Origin: Hylemonella gracilis
GTDB lineage: Bacteria > Pseudomonadota > Gammaproteobacteria > Burkholderiales > Burkholderiaceae_C
DNA length: 64,000 nt
Reading direction: 5' to 3'
NCBI RefSeq assembly: GCF_004328645.1
Contig: NZ_CP031395.1
Location: forward strand, 521,501-585,500
Below are positions 16,305 through 28,135 of the stretch, piece after piece. The notes beneath the pieces were generated by a model. The model was not told the DNA's origin. It did not search any database and saw only the letters and a program-made list of their open reading frames with translations. A program made the position numbers and the translations under genes. Numbering within the stretch: position 1 is the stretch's first letter; every line of letters begins with the position of its first letter.

Positions 16305-16721
16305 TTACTGGCCGATCATGCGGCTGACAAAGGTGGTGCGCAAAGGCAGTTTGGCGGCGGCCAACTGGAAAGCTTCACGCGCGAGTTCCTCGGGCACGCC
16401 GACGATTTCAAACACGATCTTGCCCGGCTGGATTTCGGCCACGTAGTACTCGGGGTTGCCCTTGCCGTTACCCATACGCACTTCGGCAGGCTTCTGAGAA
16501 ATGGGTTTGTCGGGGAACACGCGGATCCAGATCCGGCCGCCACGCTTCACGTGACGGGAGATGGCGCGACGCGCCGCCTCGATCTGGCGCGCCGTCAGGC
16601 GGCCGCGCTCAACACACTTGAGGCCGAAGTCGCCAAAAGCCACGGAACTGCCACGGGTGGCAAGACCCGTGTTGCGGCCTTTTTGCTCCTTGCGGTATTT
16701 TCTGCGAGCAGGTTGCAGCAT
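16305..16721 (-). CDS. rplP: 50S ribosomal protein L16
   Basis: A 138-residue protein that helps shape the A-site and peptidyl-transferase region. It begins [19 protein letters not shown] and contains [16 protein letters not shown] and [18 protein letters not shown], all family signatures including the conserved arginine that is a target of hydroxylation in some bacteria. It lies 2 bases after rpsC. Confidence 0.98.
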   Translation of the reverse strand: MLQPARRKYRKEQKGRNTGLATRGSSVAFGDFGLKCVERGRLTARQIEAARRAISRHVKRGGRIWIRVFPDKPISQKPAEVRMGNGKGNPEYYVAEIQPGKIVFEIVGVPEELAREAFQLAAAKLPLRTTFVSRMIGQ

Positions 16722-16723
16722 CT

Positions 16724-17614
16724 TTATTCTCCTTGAGCACCGTCAGCAGATGCGGCTGGCGCGGCTTTGCGGACGCGCTTAACGGCGGTTTTCGGGGCGG
16801 CGGCGTCTGCGGCCTCCGCGGGTTTGTCACTTCCATCCGCGGGTGCGGCATTCGAGCCAGCGGGGCGGCGGGCGCCACCACGGGCCGGGCGGTCAGCACC
16901 CGGACGACCAGGGCCATCGCGACGCGGACCACGCGGACGGCGTTCTTCTTCGGCGCGCGGCTCGGCAGCAGACGGCTGGTCGTTGCGACCCAGATTGTCA
17001 CCCTTATAGACCCACACCTTGACGCCGATCACGCCGTAGGTGGTCTTGGCCTCGGACGTGCCATAGTCGATGTCGGCGCGCAGCGTGTGCAGCGGCACGC
17101 GGCCTTCGCGATACCACTCGGTGCGGGCGATTTCAATGCCGTTCAGGCGACCCGACGACATGATCTTGATGCCCTGAGCGCCCAGGCGCATCGCGTTCTG
17201 CATGGCGCGCTTCATCGCGCGGCGGAACATGATGCGCTTCTCGAGCTGCTGGGTGATGCTGTCGGCGATCAGCTTGGCATCGATTTCGGGCTTGCGCACT
17301 TCCTCGATGTTGACTGCCACCGGCACGCCCAGTTGCTTGCCCAGGTCACGCTTCAGATTCTCGATGTCCTCGCCCTTCTTGCCGATCACGACGCCCGGAC
17401 GTGCCGAGAAAATCGTGATGCGAGCGTTCTTGGCGGGGCGCTCGATCAGCACGCGCGAAACGGAGGCGTTCTTCAGCTTGGTCTTGAGGTACTCGCGAAC
17501 CTTGATGTCTTCGGCCAGCATGCCGGCGAAATCACGGTTGCTGGCGTACCAGCGCGAGGCCCAGTTGCGGCTGACGGAAAGTCGAAAGCCGGTCGGGTTG
17601 ATTTTCTGTCCCAT
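16724..17614 (-). CDS. rpsC: 30S ribosomal protein S3 with extended C-terminal tail
   Basis: A 296-residue S3. The KH RNA-binding domain (residues about 39-110, [17 protein letters not shown]) and the C-terminal S3 domain ending [10 protein letters not shown] are intact. After about residue 214 comes a roughly 80-residue Arg/Pro/Ala-rich, low-complexity tail, making the protein some 60 residues longer than E. coli S3 (233). Tails of this kind occur in other Burkholderiales; the length and composition here are notable. It lies 15 bases after rplV. Confidence 0.97.
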   Translation of the reverse strand: MGQKINPTGFRLSVSRNWASRWYASNRDFAGMLAEDIKVREYLKTKLKNASVSRVLIERPAKNARITIFSARPGVVIGKKGEDIENLKRDLGKQLGVPVAVNIEEVRKPEIDAKLIADSITQQLEKRIMFRRAMKRAMQNAMRLGAQGIKIMSSGRLNGIEIARTEWYREGRVPLHTLRADIDYGTSEAKTTYGVIGVKVWVYKGDNLGRNDQPSAAEPRAEEERRPRGPRRDGPGRPGADRPARGGARRPAGSNAAPADGSDKPAEAADAAAPKTAVKRVRKAAPAASADGAQGE

Positions 17615-17629
17615 ATCCTCAGACCTCGA

Positions 17630-17959
17630 TTAGTTGCCGACCGTCACGTACACATGGCACGTCGGTTTGCTGATGCGGTTACCACGACCCTTGGCACGGG
17701 CAGTGAAACGCTTGAGCGTGGTGCCCTGCTCGACGTAGATGGTTTTGACCTTCAGTTCGTCGATGTCGGCGCCGTCGTTGTGCTCGGCGTTGGCGATGGC
17801 GGATTCCAGCACCTTGCGGATGATCAGGGCCGCCTTCTTCTGCGTGAACTGCAGAATGTTGAGGGCCTGATCGACCTTCTTGCCACGGATCAGATCCGCG
17901 ACCAGACGGCCCTTGTCCACGGACAGGCGGACGCCACGGAGGCTTGCACGGGTTTCCAT
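17630..17959 (-). CDS. rplV: 50S ribosomal protein L22
   Basis: A 109-residue protein lining the exit tunnel. The conserved start is [27 protein letters not shown] and the beta-hairpin region is [20 protein letters not shown]. No macrolide-resistance-type duplication or deletion is apparent in the hairpin. It lies 12 bases after rpsS. Confidence 0.98.
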   Translation of the reverse strand: METRASLRGVRLSVDKGRLVADLIRGKKVDQALNILQFTQKKAALIIRKVLESAIANAEHNDGADIDELKVKTIYVEQGTTLKRFTARAKGRGNRISKPTCHVYVTVGN

Positions 17960-17971
17960 GTTGGCTGCTCC

Positions 17972-18250
17972 TTATTTCTTCTGGACTTTTTTGTCCGCGG
18001 GGTGGCCCTTGAAGGTACGGGTCAGAGCGAACTCACCCAGCTTGTGGCCCACCATTTGGTCGGTGATGTAGACAGGCACGTGCTGCTTGCCGTTGTGCAC
18101 GGCGATCGTCAGACCGATGAACTCGGGCAGGATCATGGAGCGGCGCGACCAAGTCTTGATCGGCTTTTTGTCCTTGACGGCGACGGCCTTGTCGACCTTG
18201 GCCAGCAAGTGGTGGTCAACAAACGGACCCTTTTTGAGAGAGCGAGTCAT
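17972..18250 (-). CDS. rpsS: 30S ribosomal protein S19
   Basis: A 92-residue 16S rRNA head protein. [19 protein letters not shown] and [22 protein letters not shown] are the family signatures. It lies between rplB and rplV with 10- and 12-base gaps. Length is normal for the family. Confidence 0.98.
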   Translation of the reverse strand: MTRSLKKGPFVDHHLLAKVDKAVAVKDKKPIKTWSRRSMILPEFIGLTIAVHNGKQHVPVYITDQMVGHKLGEFALTRTFKGHPADKKVQKK

Positions 18251-18260
18251 TTGCTACCTC

Positions 18261-19085
18261 TTACTTCTTGCGACGCGACACAATGAAGGTCTGCGTGCGT
18301 TTGTTGTTGCGGGTGCGGTAACCCTTGGTCAGGTTGCCCCACGGGTCGACAGGATGACGGCCTTCGCCGGTCTTGCCTTCACCACCACCATGCGGGTGGT
18401 CCACCGGGTTCATCACGACGCCGCGCACGGTCGGGCGGATGCCCATCCAGCGCTTGACGCCGGCCTTGCCGAATTGGCGCAGGCTGTGTTCCTCGTTCGC
18501 GACCTGACCAATGGTGGCGCGGCATTCGATGTGGATCTTGCGAACCTCGCCCGAGCGCATGCGCACCTGAGCGTAGGTGCCTTCACGCGCCAGCAAGGTG
18601 GCCGAGGCGCCGGCGGAACGCACGACTTGCGCGCCCTTGCCCACCTGCAACTCGATGCAATGAATGATGGAACCCACAGGGATGTTGCGGATCGGCAGGG
18701 TGTTGCCCACGCGAATCGGCGCTTCGGCGCCATTCAGGATGGTTGCACCCACTTCCAGGCCGCGCGGCGCGATGATGTAGCGACGCTCACCATCGGCGTA
18801 GCACACCAGAGCCAGGTGTGCCGAGCGGTTCGGGTCGTACTCGACGCGTTCGACCTTGGCGGGAATACCGTCCTTGTCGCGCTTGAAGTCCACCACGCGG
18901 TAGTGGTGCTTGTGACCACCGCCCTTGTGACGGGTGGTGATGTGGCCGTTGTTGTTGCGGCCCGACTTCTGGAACTGGGGTTCCAGCAGGGGCGCGTAGC
19001 CCTCACCCTTGTACAGGTGATCACGCGAGACCTTCACCACGGCACGCTGGCCGGGGGAGGTCGGTTTCATCTTGATGACAGCCAT
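18261..19085 (-). CDS. rplB: 50S ribosomal protein L2
   Basis: A 274-residue 23S rRNA-binding protein essential for subunit association and peptidyl transfer. It contains [19 protein letters not shown] at the start and the signature [20 protein letters not shown], which includes the conserved functionally important histidine. It lies 2 bases after rplW. Confidence 0.98.
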   Translation of the reverse strand: MAVIKMKPTSPGQRAVVKVSRDHLYKGEGYAPLLEPQFQKSGRNNNGHITTRHKGGGHKHHYRVVDFKRDKDGIPAKVERVEYDPNRSAHLALVCYADGERRYIIAPRGLEVGATILNGAEAPIRVGNTLPIRNIPVGSIIHCIELQVGKGAQVVRSAGASATLLAREGTYAQVRMRSGEVRKIHIECRATIGQVANEEHSLRQFGKAGVKRWMGIRPTVRGVVMNPVDHPHGGGEGKTGEGRHPVDPWGNLTKGYRTRNNKRTQTFIVSRRKK

Positions 19086-19087
19086 GA

Positions 19088-19405
19088 TTACGCAGCCTCC
19101 CCGGACAGGTTCAGCTCTTGACCCGGCTTCAGCATCACGTAAGCCTTGCGCACATTGTCGCGACGGCCGACGGACTTGCCGTAGCGCTTGGTCTTGCCTT
19201 TGGTATTGACCACGGAAACGCCCTTCACCTCGACCTTGAACAGCAGCTCGACAGCGGCCTTGATCTCGGGCTTGGTGGCGTTTTGCAGGACCTTGAACGT
19301 CACCGCGTTGCTTTTCTCGGCGACCATCGTGGCCTTCTCGGACACGATCGGCGCAATCAGCACCTGCATCAGGCGACCTTCATCGTATTGAACGGCGGCG
19401 CTCAT
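19088..19405 (-). CDS. rplW: 50S ribosomal protein L23
   Basis: A 105-residue protein at the exit-tunnel rim, docking site for trigger factor and SRP. It contains [19 protein letters not shown] and [21 protein letters not shown]. The start at 19405 overlaps the rplD stop in an ATGA arrangement; a longer reading frame upstream is the shadow of rplD. Confidence 0.98.
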   Translation of the reverse strand: MSAAVQYDEGRLMQVLIAPIVSEKATMVAEKSNAVTFKVLQNATKPEIKAAVELLFKVEVKGVSVVNTKGKTKRYGKSVGRRDNVRKAYVMLKPGQELNLSGEAA

Positions 19406-20022
19406 GCGTACATCTCCTTGAGTTGGTCCACGGCCGCCTTGGTCACCAGCACCTTGCGGTAATGCACCAGCGACAGCGGATCGGCATAGCGCGGCTCGAC
19501 GATCAGCACATTGACCAGATTGCGCGACGCCAGGTACAGGTTCTCGTCGACCTCGTCGGCGATCACCAGCACGGAATCCAGCTTCATGGCCTTGAACTTC
19601 GCAGCCAGCGCTTTGGTCTTCGGCGAATCCACCTTGAGGGACTCGACCACGGCCAGACGGCCTTCGCGGGCAAGCTGCGAGAAGATGGACGCCATGCCGG
19701 CGCGGTACATCTTCTTGTTGACCTTCTGGCTGAAGTTCTCTTCCGGCGAATTCGGGAAGATACGGCCGCCCCCGCGCCACAGCGGCGAGGACGTCATACC
19801 GGCGCGAGCGTTGCCCGTACCCTTCTGCTTGAAGGGCTTCTTGGTCGAGTGCTTGACCTGTTGGCGGTCCTTCTGGGCGCGCGTGCCTTGACGGGCATTG
19901 GCCTGGAAGGCGACCACGACCTGGTGCACCAGCGCTTCGTTGTATTCACGACCGAACACGGTGTCCGGCGCTTCCAACTTGGAGGCGGCCTGGCCCTGTT
20001 CGTTCAGGAGTTCGAGCTGCAT
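19402..20022 (-). CDS. rplD: 50S ribosomal protein L4
   Basis: A 206-residue protein with the exit-tunnel loop [20 protein letters not shown] and [22 protein letters not shown] upstream of it. In enterobacteria L4 also represses the S10 operon; no matching leader structure was established here. It overlaps rplC by one base and rplW by four. Confidence 0.98.
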   Translation of the reverse strand: MQLELLNEQGQAASKLEAPDTVFGREYNEALVHQVVVAFQANARQGTRAQKDRQQVKHSTKKPFKQKGTGNARAGMTSSPLWRGGGRIFPNSPEENFSQKVNKKMYRAGMASIFSQLAREGRLAVVESLKVDSPKTKALAAKFKAMKLDSVLVIADEVDENLYLASRNLVNVLIVEPRYADPLSLVHYRKVLVTKAAVDQLKEMYA

Positions 20023-20696
20023 CAGTTCGCTCCCTTCTTGGCTTGGACTTTCACGGCAGGACGGACGGTCACGAAACCGCCCGCGGAACCCGGAACTGCG
20101 CCCTTGATCAGCAGCAGCTGACGGGCTTCATCAATGCGGATCACGTCCAGATTCTGGGTAGTGATCGTTTCGTCGCCCATATGGCCCGTCATGCGCTTGC
20201 CGGGAAACACACGGCCCGGATCCTGCGCCATGGAGATGGAGCCAGGCACATTGTGCGAGCGGCTGTTACCGTGCGAGGCGCGCTGCGAGCTGAAGTTGTG
20301 ACGCTTGATCGTGCCGGCAAAGCCCTTGCCGATGGACGTGCCTTGCACATCCACTTTTTGGCCCACGGCAAAAATTTCGGTCACGGGCAGCTTCGCGCCA
20401 GCCTGGTATTTGGCGGCGGTGTCAGCGGCGACGCGGAATTCCTGGATGATTTCACCGGCTTCCACACCCGCCTTGGCGAGATGGCCGGCCTGGGGCTTGG
20501 TCACGCGCGACGCACGGCGCGAACCGAACGTCACCTGCAAGGCGACGTAGCCATCATTGTCCTGGGTCTTGACCTGGGTCACGCGGTTGTCGGACACATC
20601 GACCACCGTGACGGGCACTGCATCGCCGTCATCGGTGAACAGACGCATCATGCCCACCTTGCGCCCCAGCAACCCCAATCGATTGCTCGAACTCAT
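20022..20696 (-). CDS. rplC: 50S ribosomal protein L3
   Basis: A 224-residue early-assembly 23S rRNA-binding protein. It begins with [21 protein letters not shown] and contains [20 protein letters not shown] followed by [17 protein letters not shown], where the glutamine methylation region lies. It starts 218 bases after the rpsJ stop; that gap (20697-20914) shows no gene and no clear terminator. Confidence 0.98.
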   Translation of the reverse strand: MSSSNRLGLLGRKVGMMRLFTDDGDAVPVTVVDVSDNRVTQVKTQDNDGYVALQVTFGSRRASRVTKPQAGHLAKAGVEAGEIIQEFRVAADTAAKYQAGAKLPVTEIFAVGQKVDVQGTSIGKGFAGTIKRHNFSSQRASHGNSRSHNVPGSISMAQDPGRVFPGKRMTGHMGDETITTQNLDVIRIDEARQLLLIKGAVPGSAGGFVTVRPAVKVQAKKGAN

Positions 20697-20914
20697 TTTG
20701 ACTCCTTTACTCTCACCGCCGCCGCTTCAATTGGCTTCGACGTTTGCCTGGTTCGCGAATCTGATTTCCGATCCGCAAGCAGGCGTGAAAGAGGGTTGAT
20801 AAAACTCGACCTCAAAGAGGCCGAGCCAGGCATTCTAGCCGGATTCGCGGAAAACCGCAAATCCTGGCCAGCCCGCCATTTCTCCGCCGAGCAAAGCCCG
20901 GCCTTTTCTGCTGC

Positions 20915-21229
20915 TTATTGCAGCTTGATCTCGACGTCCACGCCGGCCGCGAGGTCCAGCTTCATCAGCGCGTCCACCGTCTTGTCAGTCGGGTCCACGA
21001 TGTCCATCAGGCGCTGGTGCGTGCGGATCTCGAACTGGTCACGGCTGGTCTTGTTGACGTGCGGCGAACGCAGGATGTCGAAACGCTTCATGCGCGTGGG
21101 CAACGGAACCGGGCCCTTGACGATGGCGCCAGTGCGCTTCGCGGTGTCCACGATCTCGGCGGCCGACTGATCGATCAGCTTGTAGTCAAACGCCTTCAGG
21201 CGGATGCGGATTTTCTGCTTGGTAGCCAT
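20915..21229 (-). CDS. rpsJ: 30S ribosomal protein S10 (NusE)
   Basis: A 104-residue protein of the 30S head, also a transcription antitermination factor. It contains [41 protein letters not shown] and the C-terminal [20 protein letters not shown]. It lies 71 bases after tuf. The separate S10 promoter seen in enterobacteria could lie in that gap, but none was clear. Confidence 0.98.
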   Translation of the reverse strand: MATKQKIRIRLKAFDYKLIDQSAAEIVDTAKRTGAIVKGPVPLPTRMKRFDILRSPHVNKTSRDQFEIRTHQRLMDIVDPTDKTVDALMKLDLAAGVDVEIKLQ

Positions 21230-21300
21230 GTTTGCTCCTGGTCAGGATCGAGTCCGGGCGGAATCGCTCGAAAGAGCGTCCACCCGGCCAGGGCCCAAAA

Positions 21301-22491
<1,191 letters not shown>

Positions 22492-22621
22492 TTCTATTCT
22501 CCAAAGAGCAATGCCCGTGTGTTGCTTTAACGTCTGCACGGTGTTGCTGATTCCCTCGCCACGGGCAAACGAGGGGCACACCGTCGCAGACAAAAATCCA
22601 TGCGCCCGGGCCCTGAAAACA

Positions 22622-22720
22622 GGGGCAGCCGTGGAGCTGGCTTTGCCAGGCCACCGGCTGCGTCCCCCTTGCCACCGCAGCTTGGCGTCCAAGGGGGAAG
22701 GCGCGCAGCGCCTCAGGGGG
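22622..22720. repeat. palindromic intergenic repeat, Comamonadaceae type, between fusA and tuf
   Basis: A GC-rich stretch containing CCCCCTT (22664-22670) paired with AAGGGGG (22691-22697) and the small inverted repeat GGCGCGCAGCGCC (22700-22712), followed by CTCAGGGGG up to 7 bases before the fusA stop. I recognise this layout from memory as a dispersed intergenic repeat of Comamonadaceae. The fusA-tuf gap is 235 bases here, unusually long for this operon, and the repeat accounts for most of it. Confidence 0.55.
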
Positions 22721-22726
22721 TTCTTC

Positions 22727-24829
22727 TTACTTCGCGCGCGCCGCGACGATGGCTTCCGCCACGTTCTTCGGAGCTTCGCTGTAATGCTTGAACTCCATCG
22801 TGTACGTGGCGCGACCTTGCGACATGGAGCGCAGCGTGGTCGAGTAGCCGAACATTTCGGACAGCGGCACCTCGGCCTTGATGGCCTTGCCACCGCCGAC
22901 CATGTCATCCATGCCCTGGACCATGCCACGGCGGGAGGACAGATCGCCCATCACGTTGCCGGCGTAATCCTCGGGCGTTTCGACTTCCACGGCCATCATG
23001 GGCTCGAGGATGACGGGGTTGGCCTTCTTGCAGCCTTCCTTGAAACCGAAGATGGCAGCCATCTTGAAGGCGTTTTCGTTCGAATCCACGTCATGGTAGG
23101 AGCCGAAGGTCAGCGTGACCTTGACGTCCACCACCGGGAAGCCCGCGAGCACGCCGGAGTTGATGGCTTCGACCACGCCCTTTTCCACCGCCGGGATGAA
23201 TTCACGCGGCACGACACCACCCTTGATGGCGTCGACGAACTCAAAGCCCTTGCCGGCTTCGCTCGGTTCGACCGTGAACACGACGTGGCCGTATTGGCCC
23301 TTGCCGCCGGACTGACGCACGAACTTGCCTTCGACGTCGGTGACCTTCTTGCGGATGGTTTCGCGGTAGGCCACTTGCGGCTTGCCCACGTTGGCTTCCA
23401 CGCCGAACTCGCGCTTCATGCGGTCCACGATGATTTCGAGGTGCAGCTCGCCCATGCCGGCGATGATGGTCTGACCGGATTCTTCGTCGGTCTTGACGCG
23501 GAAAGACGGATCTTCGGCGGCCAAACGCTGCAGCGCGATGCCCATCTTTTCCTGGTCGGCCTTGGTCTTGGGCTCCACGGCCTGCGCAATCACGGGCTCG
23601 GGGAACACCATGCGCTCGAGCATCACGACGGCTTCCGGATCGCACAGGGTCTCGCCCGTGGTCACATCCTTCAGGCCCACGCAGGCAGCAATATCGCCGG
23701 CACGAATTTCTTCGATTTCCTGGCGGTTGTTGGCGTGCATCTGCACGATACGGCCGATGCGCTCCTTCTTGCCCTTGACCGGGTTGTAGACGGTGTCGCC
23801 CTTGGTCAGCACGCCGGAATAGACGCGCACGAATGTCAGCTGGCCAACGAAGGGGTCGGTCATCAGCTTGAAGGCCAGCGCGGAGAACTTCTCGCTGTCA
23901 TCCGCCTTGCGGGACGTTTCCTTCTCATTCTCGTCCGTGCCGGCCACCGGGGGGATATCCACCGGGGAGGGCAGGAAATCGATCACGGCGTCCAGCATGC
24001 GCTGCACACCCTTGTTCTTGAACGCGGTGCCGCACAGCATGGGCTGGATTTCAGTGGCCAGCGTGCGCGTGCGGATGCCCAGCTTGATTTCGGCTTCGCT
24101 CAGGTCGCCTTCCTCAAGGTATTTGTTCATCAACTCTTCGCTGGCTTCGGCGGCCGCCTCGACCATCTTCTCGCGCCACTCCTTGGATTGCGCCAGCAGC
24201 TCGGCCGGGATGTCCTTGTATTCGAACTTCATGCCCTGGGACGCCTCGTCCCAGATGATGGCCTTCATCTTGATGAGGTCCACCACGCCGGTGAAACTGT
24301 CCTCGGCACCGATCGGGATCACGATCGGCACGGGAGTGGCCTTCAGGCGCAACTTCATCTGGTCGACAACCTTGAAGAAGTTGGCGCCGGTACGGTCCAT
24401 CTTGTTCACAAAGGCCAGACGCGGCACCTTGTACTTGTTCGCCTGGCGCCAAACGGTTTCCGACTGGGGCTGCACGCCACCCACGGCGCAGTACACCATG
24501 CAGGCGCCGTCCAGCACGCGCATGGAACGCTCCACCTCGATGGTGAAGTCCACGTGGCCAGGGGTGTCGATGATGTTGAAACGGTGCTCGGGCAGGGACA
24601 GGTCCATGCCCTTCCAGAAACAGGTGGTGGCAGCGGACGTGATCGTGATGCCACGCTCCTGCTCCTGCTCCATCCAGTCCATGGTGGCGGCACCGTCGTG
24701 CACTTCACCGATCTTGTGGTTCACACCGGTGTAGAAAAGAATACGCTCGGTCGTCGTCGTCTTGCCGGCGTCGATGTGCGCCGAGATACCGATGTTGCGA
24801 TAGCGTTCGATGGGCGTTTTGCGTGCCAT
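22727..24829 (-). CDS. fusA: translation elongation factor G
   Basis: A 700-residue translocase GTPase. The G1 motif is [14 protein letters not shown]3 is DTPGHVDF and G4 is NKMDRTGA. The later domains include [16 protein letters not shown] and the C-terminal [22 protein letters not shown]. It is intact and of normal length. It lies 66 bases after rpsG and is followed by the repeat-containing spacer before tuf. Confidence 0.98.
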   Translation of the reverse strand: MARKTPIERYRNIGISAHIDAGKTTTTERILFYTGVNHKIGEVHDGAATMDWMEQEQERGITITSAATTCFWKGMDLSLPEHRFNIIDTPGHVDFTIEVERSMRVLDGACMVYCAVGGVQPQSETVWRQANKYKVPRLAFVNKMDRTGANFFKVVDQMKLRLKATPVPIVIPIGAEDSFTGVVDLIKMKAIIWDEASQGMKFEYKDIPAELLAQSKEWREKMVEAAAEASEELMNKYLEEGDLSEAEIKLGIRTRTLATEIQPMLCGTAFKNKGVQRMLDAVIDFLPSPVDIPPVAGTDENEKETSRKADDSEKFSALAFKLMTDPFVGQLTFVRVYSGVLTKGDTVYNPVKGKKERIGRIVQMHANNRQEIEEIRAGDIAACVGLKDVTTGETLCDPEAVVMLERMVFPEPVIAQAVEPKTKADQEKMGIALQRLAAEDPSFRVKTDEESGQTIIAGMGELHLEIIVDRMKREFGVEANVGKPQVAYRETIRKKVTDVEGKFVRQSGGKGQYGHVVFTVEPSEAGKGFEFVDAIKGGVVPREFIPAVEKGVVEAINSGVLAGFPVVDVKVTLTFGSYHDVDSNENAFKMAAIFGFKEGCKKANPVILEPMMAVEVETPEDYAGNVMGDLSSRRGMVQGMDDMVGGGKAIKAEVPLSEMFGYSTTLRSMSQGRATYTMEFKHYSEAPKNVAEAIVAARAK

Positions 24830-24895
24830 GATGATCTTTCGTTGAACGAGTCAGGCCCGCTCGTGGCGGGCCCGATCCGTCAGATGGGACGATGC

Positions 24896-25366
24896 TTAGA
24901 AGCGGAAGTGGCTGAACGCCTTGTTGGCTTCGGCCATGCGGTGCACTTCGTCACGGCGCTTCATCGCGCCGCCACGGCCTTCGGTGGCCTCGATCAGTTC
25001 GTTGGCCAGGCGCAGGGCCATGGACTTTTCGCCGCGCTTGCGGGCGGCTTCCTTGATCCAGCGCATGGACAAGGCCAAACGACGCACGGGACGCACTTCC
25101 ACGGGCACTTGGTAGTTCGCGCCGCCAACACGGCGGGACTTCACTTCCACCATGGGCTTCACGTTGTTGATGGCGATCGTGAACAGCTCAAGCGGGTCCT
25201 TGCCCGTCTTCTGCTCCATGGTGTCGAGGGCACCATAAATGATGCGCTCTGCAACCGCCTTTTTGCCGCCTTCCATGATCACGTTCATGAATTTGGACAG
25301 CTCGACATTGCCGAACTTCGGATCCGGCAGGATTTCACGTTTAGGGACTTCGCGACGACGCGGCAT
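24896..25366 (-). CDS. rpsG: 30S ribosomal protein S7
   Basis: A 156-residue 16S rRNA head organiser starting [20 protein letters not shown] and containing [21 protein letters not shown] and [20 protein letters not shown]. In enterobacteria it represses the str operon. It lies 172 bases after rpsL, with nothing else visible in the gap. Confidence 0.98.
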   Translation of the reverse strand: MPRRREVPKREILPDPKFGNVELSKFMNVIMEGGKKAVAERIIYGALDTMEQKTGKDPLELFTIAINNVKPMVEVKSRRVGGANYQVPVEVRPVRRLALSMRWIKEAARKRGEKSMALRLANELIEATEGRGGAMKRRDEVHRMAEANKAFSHFRF

Positions 25367-25538
25367 ATTTCACCTCATGTTTGCTTCAGTTGGCACCCTT
25401 TCGGGCACCGCGAGAACCATCTGGCTCCCACTTACTCGACCCACCCGGACTCAATGAAAATTTGATCGCAAGCTTGGGGTCACTACGCTCAATTCGTCTG
25501 CCTGACGATTGAGCACCGAAAAACTCAGACTTGGAAAA

Positions 25539-25916
25539 TCAAGCCTTCTTGGGGCGCTTGGCACCGTACTTGGAACGCGACTGCTTGCGATCTTTCACGC
25601 CTTGCAAGTCGAGCGAGCCGCGCACGATGTGGTAACGCACACCCGGCAGATCCTTCACACGACCGCCGCGAACCAGCACCACGCTGTGTTCCTGCAGGTT
25701 GTGGCCTTCACCGCCGATGTAGGAAATGACTTCGAAACCGTTGGTCAGTCGCACCTTGGCGACCTTACGCAAAGCGGAGTTCGGCTTCTTGGGCGTCGTG
25801 GTGTACACACGGGTGCACACGCCGCGACGCTGCGGCGAGTTTTGCATCGCGGGGCTCTTGGACTTGGTCGTTTCGACCTCACGCCCCTGACGCACGAGCT
25901 GGTTGATGGTTGGCAT
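25539..25916 (-). CDS. rpsL: 30S ribosomal protein S12
   Basis: A 125-residue decoding-centre protein, beginning [13 protein letters not shown]. The two streptomycin hot-spot regions read [13 protein letters not shown] and [13 protein letters not shown], that is, wild-type lysines at the positions equivalent to K43 and K88. It is the first gene of the str/S10 operon. The start at 25916 gives the standard length; upstream in-frame sequence belongs to the leader. Confidence 0.98.
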   Translation of the reverse strand: MPTINQLVRQGREVETTKSKSPAMQNSPQRRGVCTRVYTTTPKKPNSALRKVAKVRLTNGFEVISYIGGEGHNLQEHSVVLVRGGRVKDLPGVRYHIVRGSLDLQGVKDRKQSRSKYGAKRPKKA

Positions 25917-25941
25917 TGAAAAAACGTCCCTAAACGTTTGA

Positions 25942-25998
25942 CGCACCCGAAAGTGCGATCTGAAAAACGAAAACGTGAATCCCTTCGGAAATTCCGAA
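25942..25998 (-). promoter_or_regulatory. two hairpins in the str operon leader
   Basis: Within the leader before rpsL are two inverted repeats: CGCAC/GTGCG (25942-25957) and TTCGGAA/TTCCGAA (25984-25998). They lie between the predicted promoter and the rpsL start. They may influence transcription or translation of the operon; no known autogenous element is recognised. Confidence 0.4.
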
Positions 25999-26007
25999 AA
26001 GCCCGCG

Positions 26008-26037
26008 AGTGTAGCAGGGAAGCCTCGACGCCCGCAA
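26008..26037 (-). promoter_or_regulatory. predicted promoter of the str/S10 operon
   Basis: On the minus strand TTGCGG (26037-26032) and TACACT (26013-26008) are spaced by 18 bases, with TGC directly before the -10 (extended -10). The start would be near 26001, leaving an 85-base leader. It is the only good candidate in the 152-base gap between rpsL and the carboxypeptidase gene. Confidence 0.55.
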
Positions 26038-26068
26038 GCCGGCGGGCAAGGCATGCCCCGCGCCCAGG

Positions 26069-27454
26069 CTACTGAAGCCAGAGCCGCAGCGCATCCCAGG
26101 CCTGGCCGATCAGCCCAGCCTCGCTCACCTCATCCAAGGCAAGTAACGGAATTTCGAAGAGCGTGCGCTCACCCTCTCGAATGCGCAACAGGCCAGTGAC
26201 CTGCCCCTCCCGCAGCGGCGCAATCAGGGGTTCGGCACGCAATACATCCATGCGCAACTGCATGCCCAGCCCCGCAGGCACCGTCACCACGATGGCTTGC
26301 GGACGTCCCAACCGGACTTCGGCGGCTCGCCCCTTCCAGATGGCCGCCGTGAGCACCGCCTGATGGGCCTCGAACAACTTGACGGCCTCGAAGGCGGTGT
26401 AGCCCCAGTTCAGCAGCCGCTGAGCCTCGGCCGCGCGAGCCTGCTCGCTGGCGGCACCCAGAACGACCGCCAGCAGTCTGCGCGGCCCCGGCGCGCCCGC
26501 CATGCCCAGGTGCGGGAATTCGCGCTGGGCCGTGGCCACCATGGAGTAGCCCACGGCCTCGACATGCCCTGTCTTCATGCCATCCACCGAGGGATCGCGA
26601 AACAGCAGGAGATTGCGGTTGCTGTCGTTCGCGGGGGGCGTGCCGGCATAGCGGTACTTGCGGATGCCGTAGTAATGCGCGTGCTCGGGAAAGTCATGCA
26701 ACAGCCGCTGGGCCAGCAAGCCGAGGTCGCGCGCCGTGCTTTGCTGGCCTTCAACGGGCAGGCCCGTGGGGTTGGCGAAATGCGTGGCATCCAAACCCAG
26801 GGCGCGCGCCTTGTCGTTCATCCCTTGGACAAAGGCCTCCATGCTGCCGGCGACGCCCTCGGCCAACGCGACGGCACCGTCATTGCCCGACTGCACCAGC
26901 AGGCCCTTGATCAGATCGTCCACCGGCAAGCGCATGCCGGCTTCCAGGAACATGCGGGAGCCAGGCTGGCGACGGGCCCGATCGCTGACGGGCAGCTTCT
27001 GGTCCAGGCTCAGCCGGCCATCACGCAAGGCCTCGAAAACCAGATACGCCGTCATGAGCTTGGTCAGCGACGCAGGCGGCAGGCTCTGATCCGCATTGCT
27101 AGCGGCCAACGTCTGCCCGCTGCTGAGGTCGAGCAGCAGCCAGGCGCGCGCCGCCAGCTCGGGCGGCTGCGGCGCCAGGGTCTGCCAGGCTGGCTGCACA
27201 CCGACGGACGTTTCCCCAGCCAATGCAGCCGCCAGTTGCGATGACAGCGTAGCGGTAGCGGAGCCCTGGCTTTGCGCAGCAAGGGCACGGGGCACGGACG
27301 TCGGGCTGGCGACGGTGGAGCCCTCCACCGCCGCGGTCCGCAAGGCCGCAGTCGGCGCCATCTGAGCGGCGGCTCCCAGGTGCCAGACCCCGCACGCCAC
27401 CAGCAGCGTGGCCACGGCACGCGTTGCGCACACCTTCACCCACCCAGCCCTCAT
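26069..27454 (-). CDS. D-alanyl-D-alanine carboxypeptidase (PBP5/6 family)
   Basis: A 461-residue exported penicillin-binding protein of the S11 peptidase family. An N-terminal membrane/signal region is followed by a long Ala/Ser/Thr-rich stretch to about residue 90. The catalytic motifs are SLTK (in [14 protein letters not shown]), SGN ([14 protein letters not shown]) and KTG ([14 protein letters not shown]). A C-terminal beta domain, PBP5_C-like, ends with a short helix [17 protein letters not shown] that could be the amphipathic membrane anchor. It trims D-Ala from peptidoglycan pentapeptides. It is longer than typical members (about 380-400) because of the N-terminal stretch. The start overlaps the hydrolase stop by 4 bases. 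Confidence 0.93.
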   Translation of the reverse strand: MRAGWVKVCATRAVATLLVACGVWHLGAAAQMAPTAALRTAAVEGSTVASPTSVPRALAAQSQGSATATLSSQLAAALAGETSVGVQPAWQTLAPQPPELAARAWLLLDLSSGQTLAASNADQSLPPASLTKLMTAYLVFEALRDGRLSLDQKLPVSDRARRQPGSRMFLEAGMRLPVDDLIKGLLVQSGNDGAVALAEGVAGSMEAFVQGMNDKARALGLDATHFANPTGLPVEGQQSTARDLGLLAQRLLHDFPEHAHYYGIRKYRYAGTPPANDSNRNLLLFRDPSVDGMKTGHVEAVGYSMVATAQREFPHLGMAGAPGPRRLLAVVLGAASEQARAAEAQRLLNWGYTAFEAVKLFEAHQAVLTAAIWKGRAAEVRLGRPQAIVVTVPAGLGMQLRMDVLRAEPLIAPLREGQVTGLLRIREGERTLFEIPLLALDEVSEAGLIGQAWDALRLWLQ

Positions 27455-28110
27455 GCCGGACCGCCAGAATGCGTGGCACTCAGGTGCCGCGCGACCAGGC
27501 TCTTGAGCAGCGGCAACTGTCCGTGAAAGAAATGCCCCCCTCCAGGCACCACGGTCACGGGCAGCACCTGCGGGCGTGCCCAGTCCATTACGGAGGCCAA
27601 GGGCACGGTGTCATCGTGCTCCCCATGCAGCACCAGGGTGCGTTCGTGCAACTCAGGTGGCACGGCCGCCACCTGAAAACGGCTGGCGGCCGTGCCGACG
27701 AACACCAATTTCTCCAGAGGCCGGGTCAGCGCCAGCCCCGCCATGGCATGGCTCATCACGAACGCGCCGAAGGAAAAACCCGCCAGTGCCAATGGACACT
27801 GCTCTGAGGCCGGCGCGAACTGCGCGACCACGGCCAGAAAGTCTTCCCCCTCGCCTCGACCCTCGTCGTGGACGCCTTCGCTGGTCCCCACGCCCCGGAA
27901 GTTGAAGCGCACCGTCTGCCAACCGCATTGCAAGAAGGCCCGTGCCAGGGTCTGCACGACCTTGTTGTCCATGGTGCCGCCGAACAGGGGATGGGGGTGC
28001 GCGATCACCGCCACGCCACGCTGCGGCAGCTCGGGCGCCGGGACGTCGCGCAGCACCTCGATGCGGCCCGCCGCACCCTGCACGTGCAGGCGTTCGGTCT
28101 GGGCGTTCAT
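27451..28110 (-). CDS. alpha/beta hydrolase (dienelactone-hydrolase-like fold)
   Basis: A 219-residue cytoplasmic hydrolase. The oxyanion region is AHPHPLFGGTMDNKVVQ, followed by RFNFRGVGTSEG; the nucleophile serine lies in GFSFGAFV, the acid in LHGEHDDTVP and the histidine in GGGHFFHG. This arrangement is typical of a widespread proteobacterial family without an assigned substrate. It is coupled to the carboxypeptidase gene by an ATGA overlap and lies 25 bases after the ferredoxin gene. Confidence 0.85.
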   Translation of the reverse strand: MNAQTERLHVQGAAGRIEVLRDVPAPELPQRGVAVIAHPHPLFGGTMDNKVVQTLARAFLQCGWQTVRFNFRGVGTSEGVHDEGRGEGEDFLAVVAQFAPASEQCPLALAGFSFGAFVMSHAMAGLALTRPLEKLVFVGTAASRFQVAAVPPELHERTLVLHGEHDDTVPLASVMDWARPQVLPVTVVPGGGHFFHGQLPLLKSLVARHLSATHSGGPA

Positions 28111-28135
28111 GACGCGGGCCTCGTCGCGCGCGCGC

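Noticed and set aside
16733..18286. A 517-codon plus-strand frame opposite rpsC, rplV and rpsS
   Set aside because: It is antisense to three certain ribosomal genes, with no motif or ribosome binding site of its own.
19406..19780. Upstream extension of the L23 frame
   Set aside because: It overlaps rplD out of frame; the true start overlaps the rplD stop by 4 bases.
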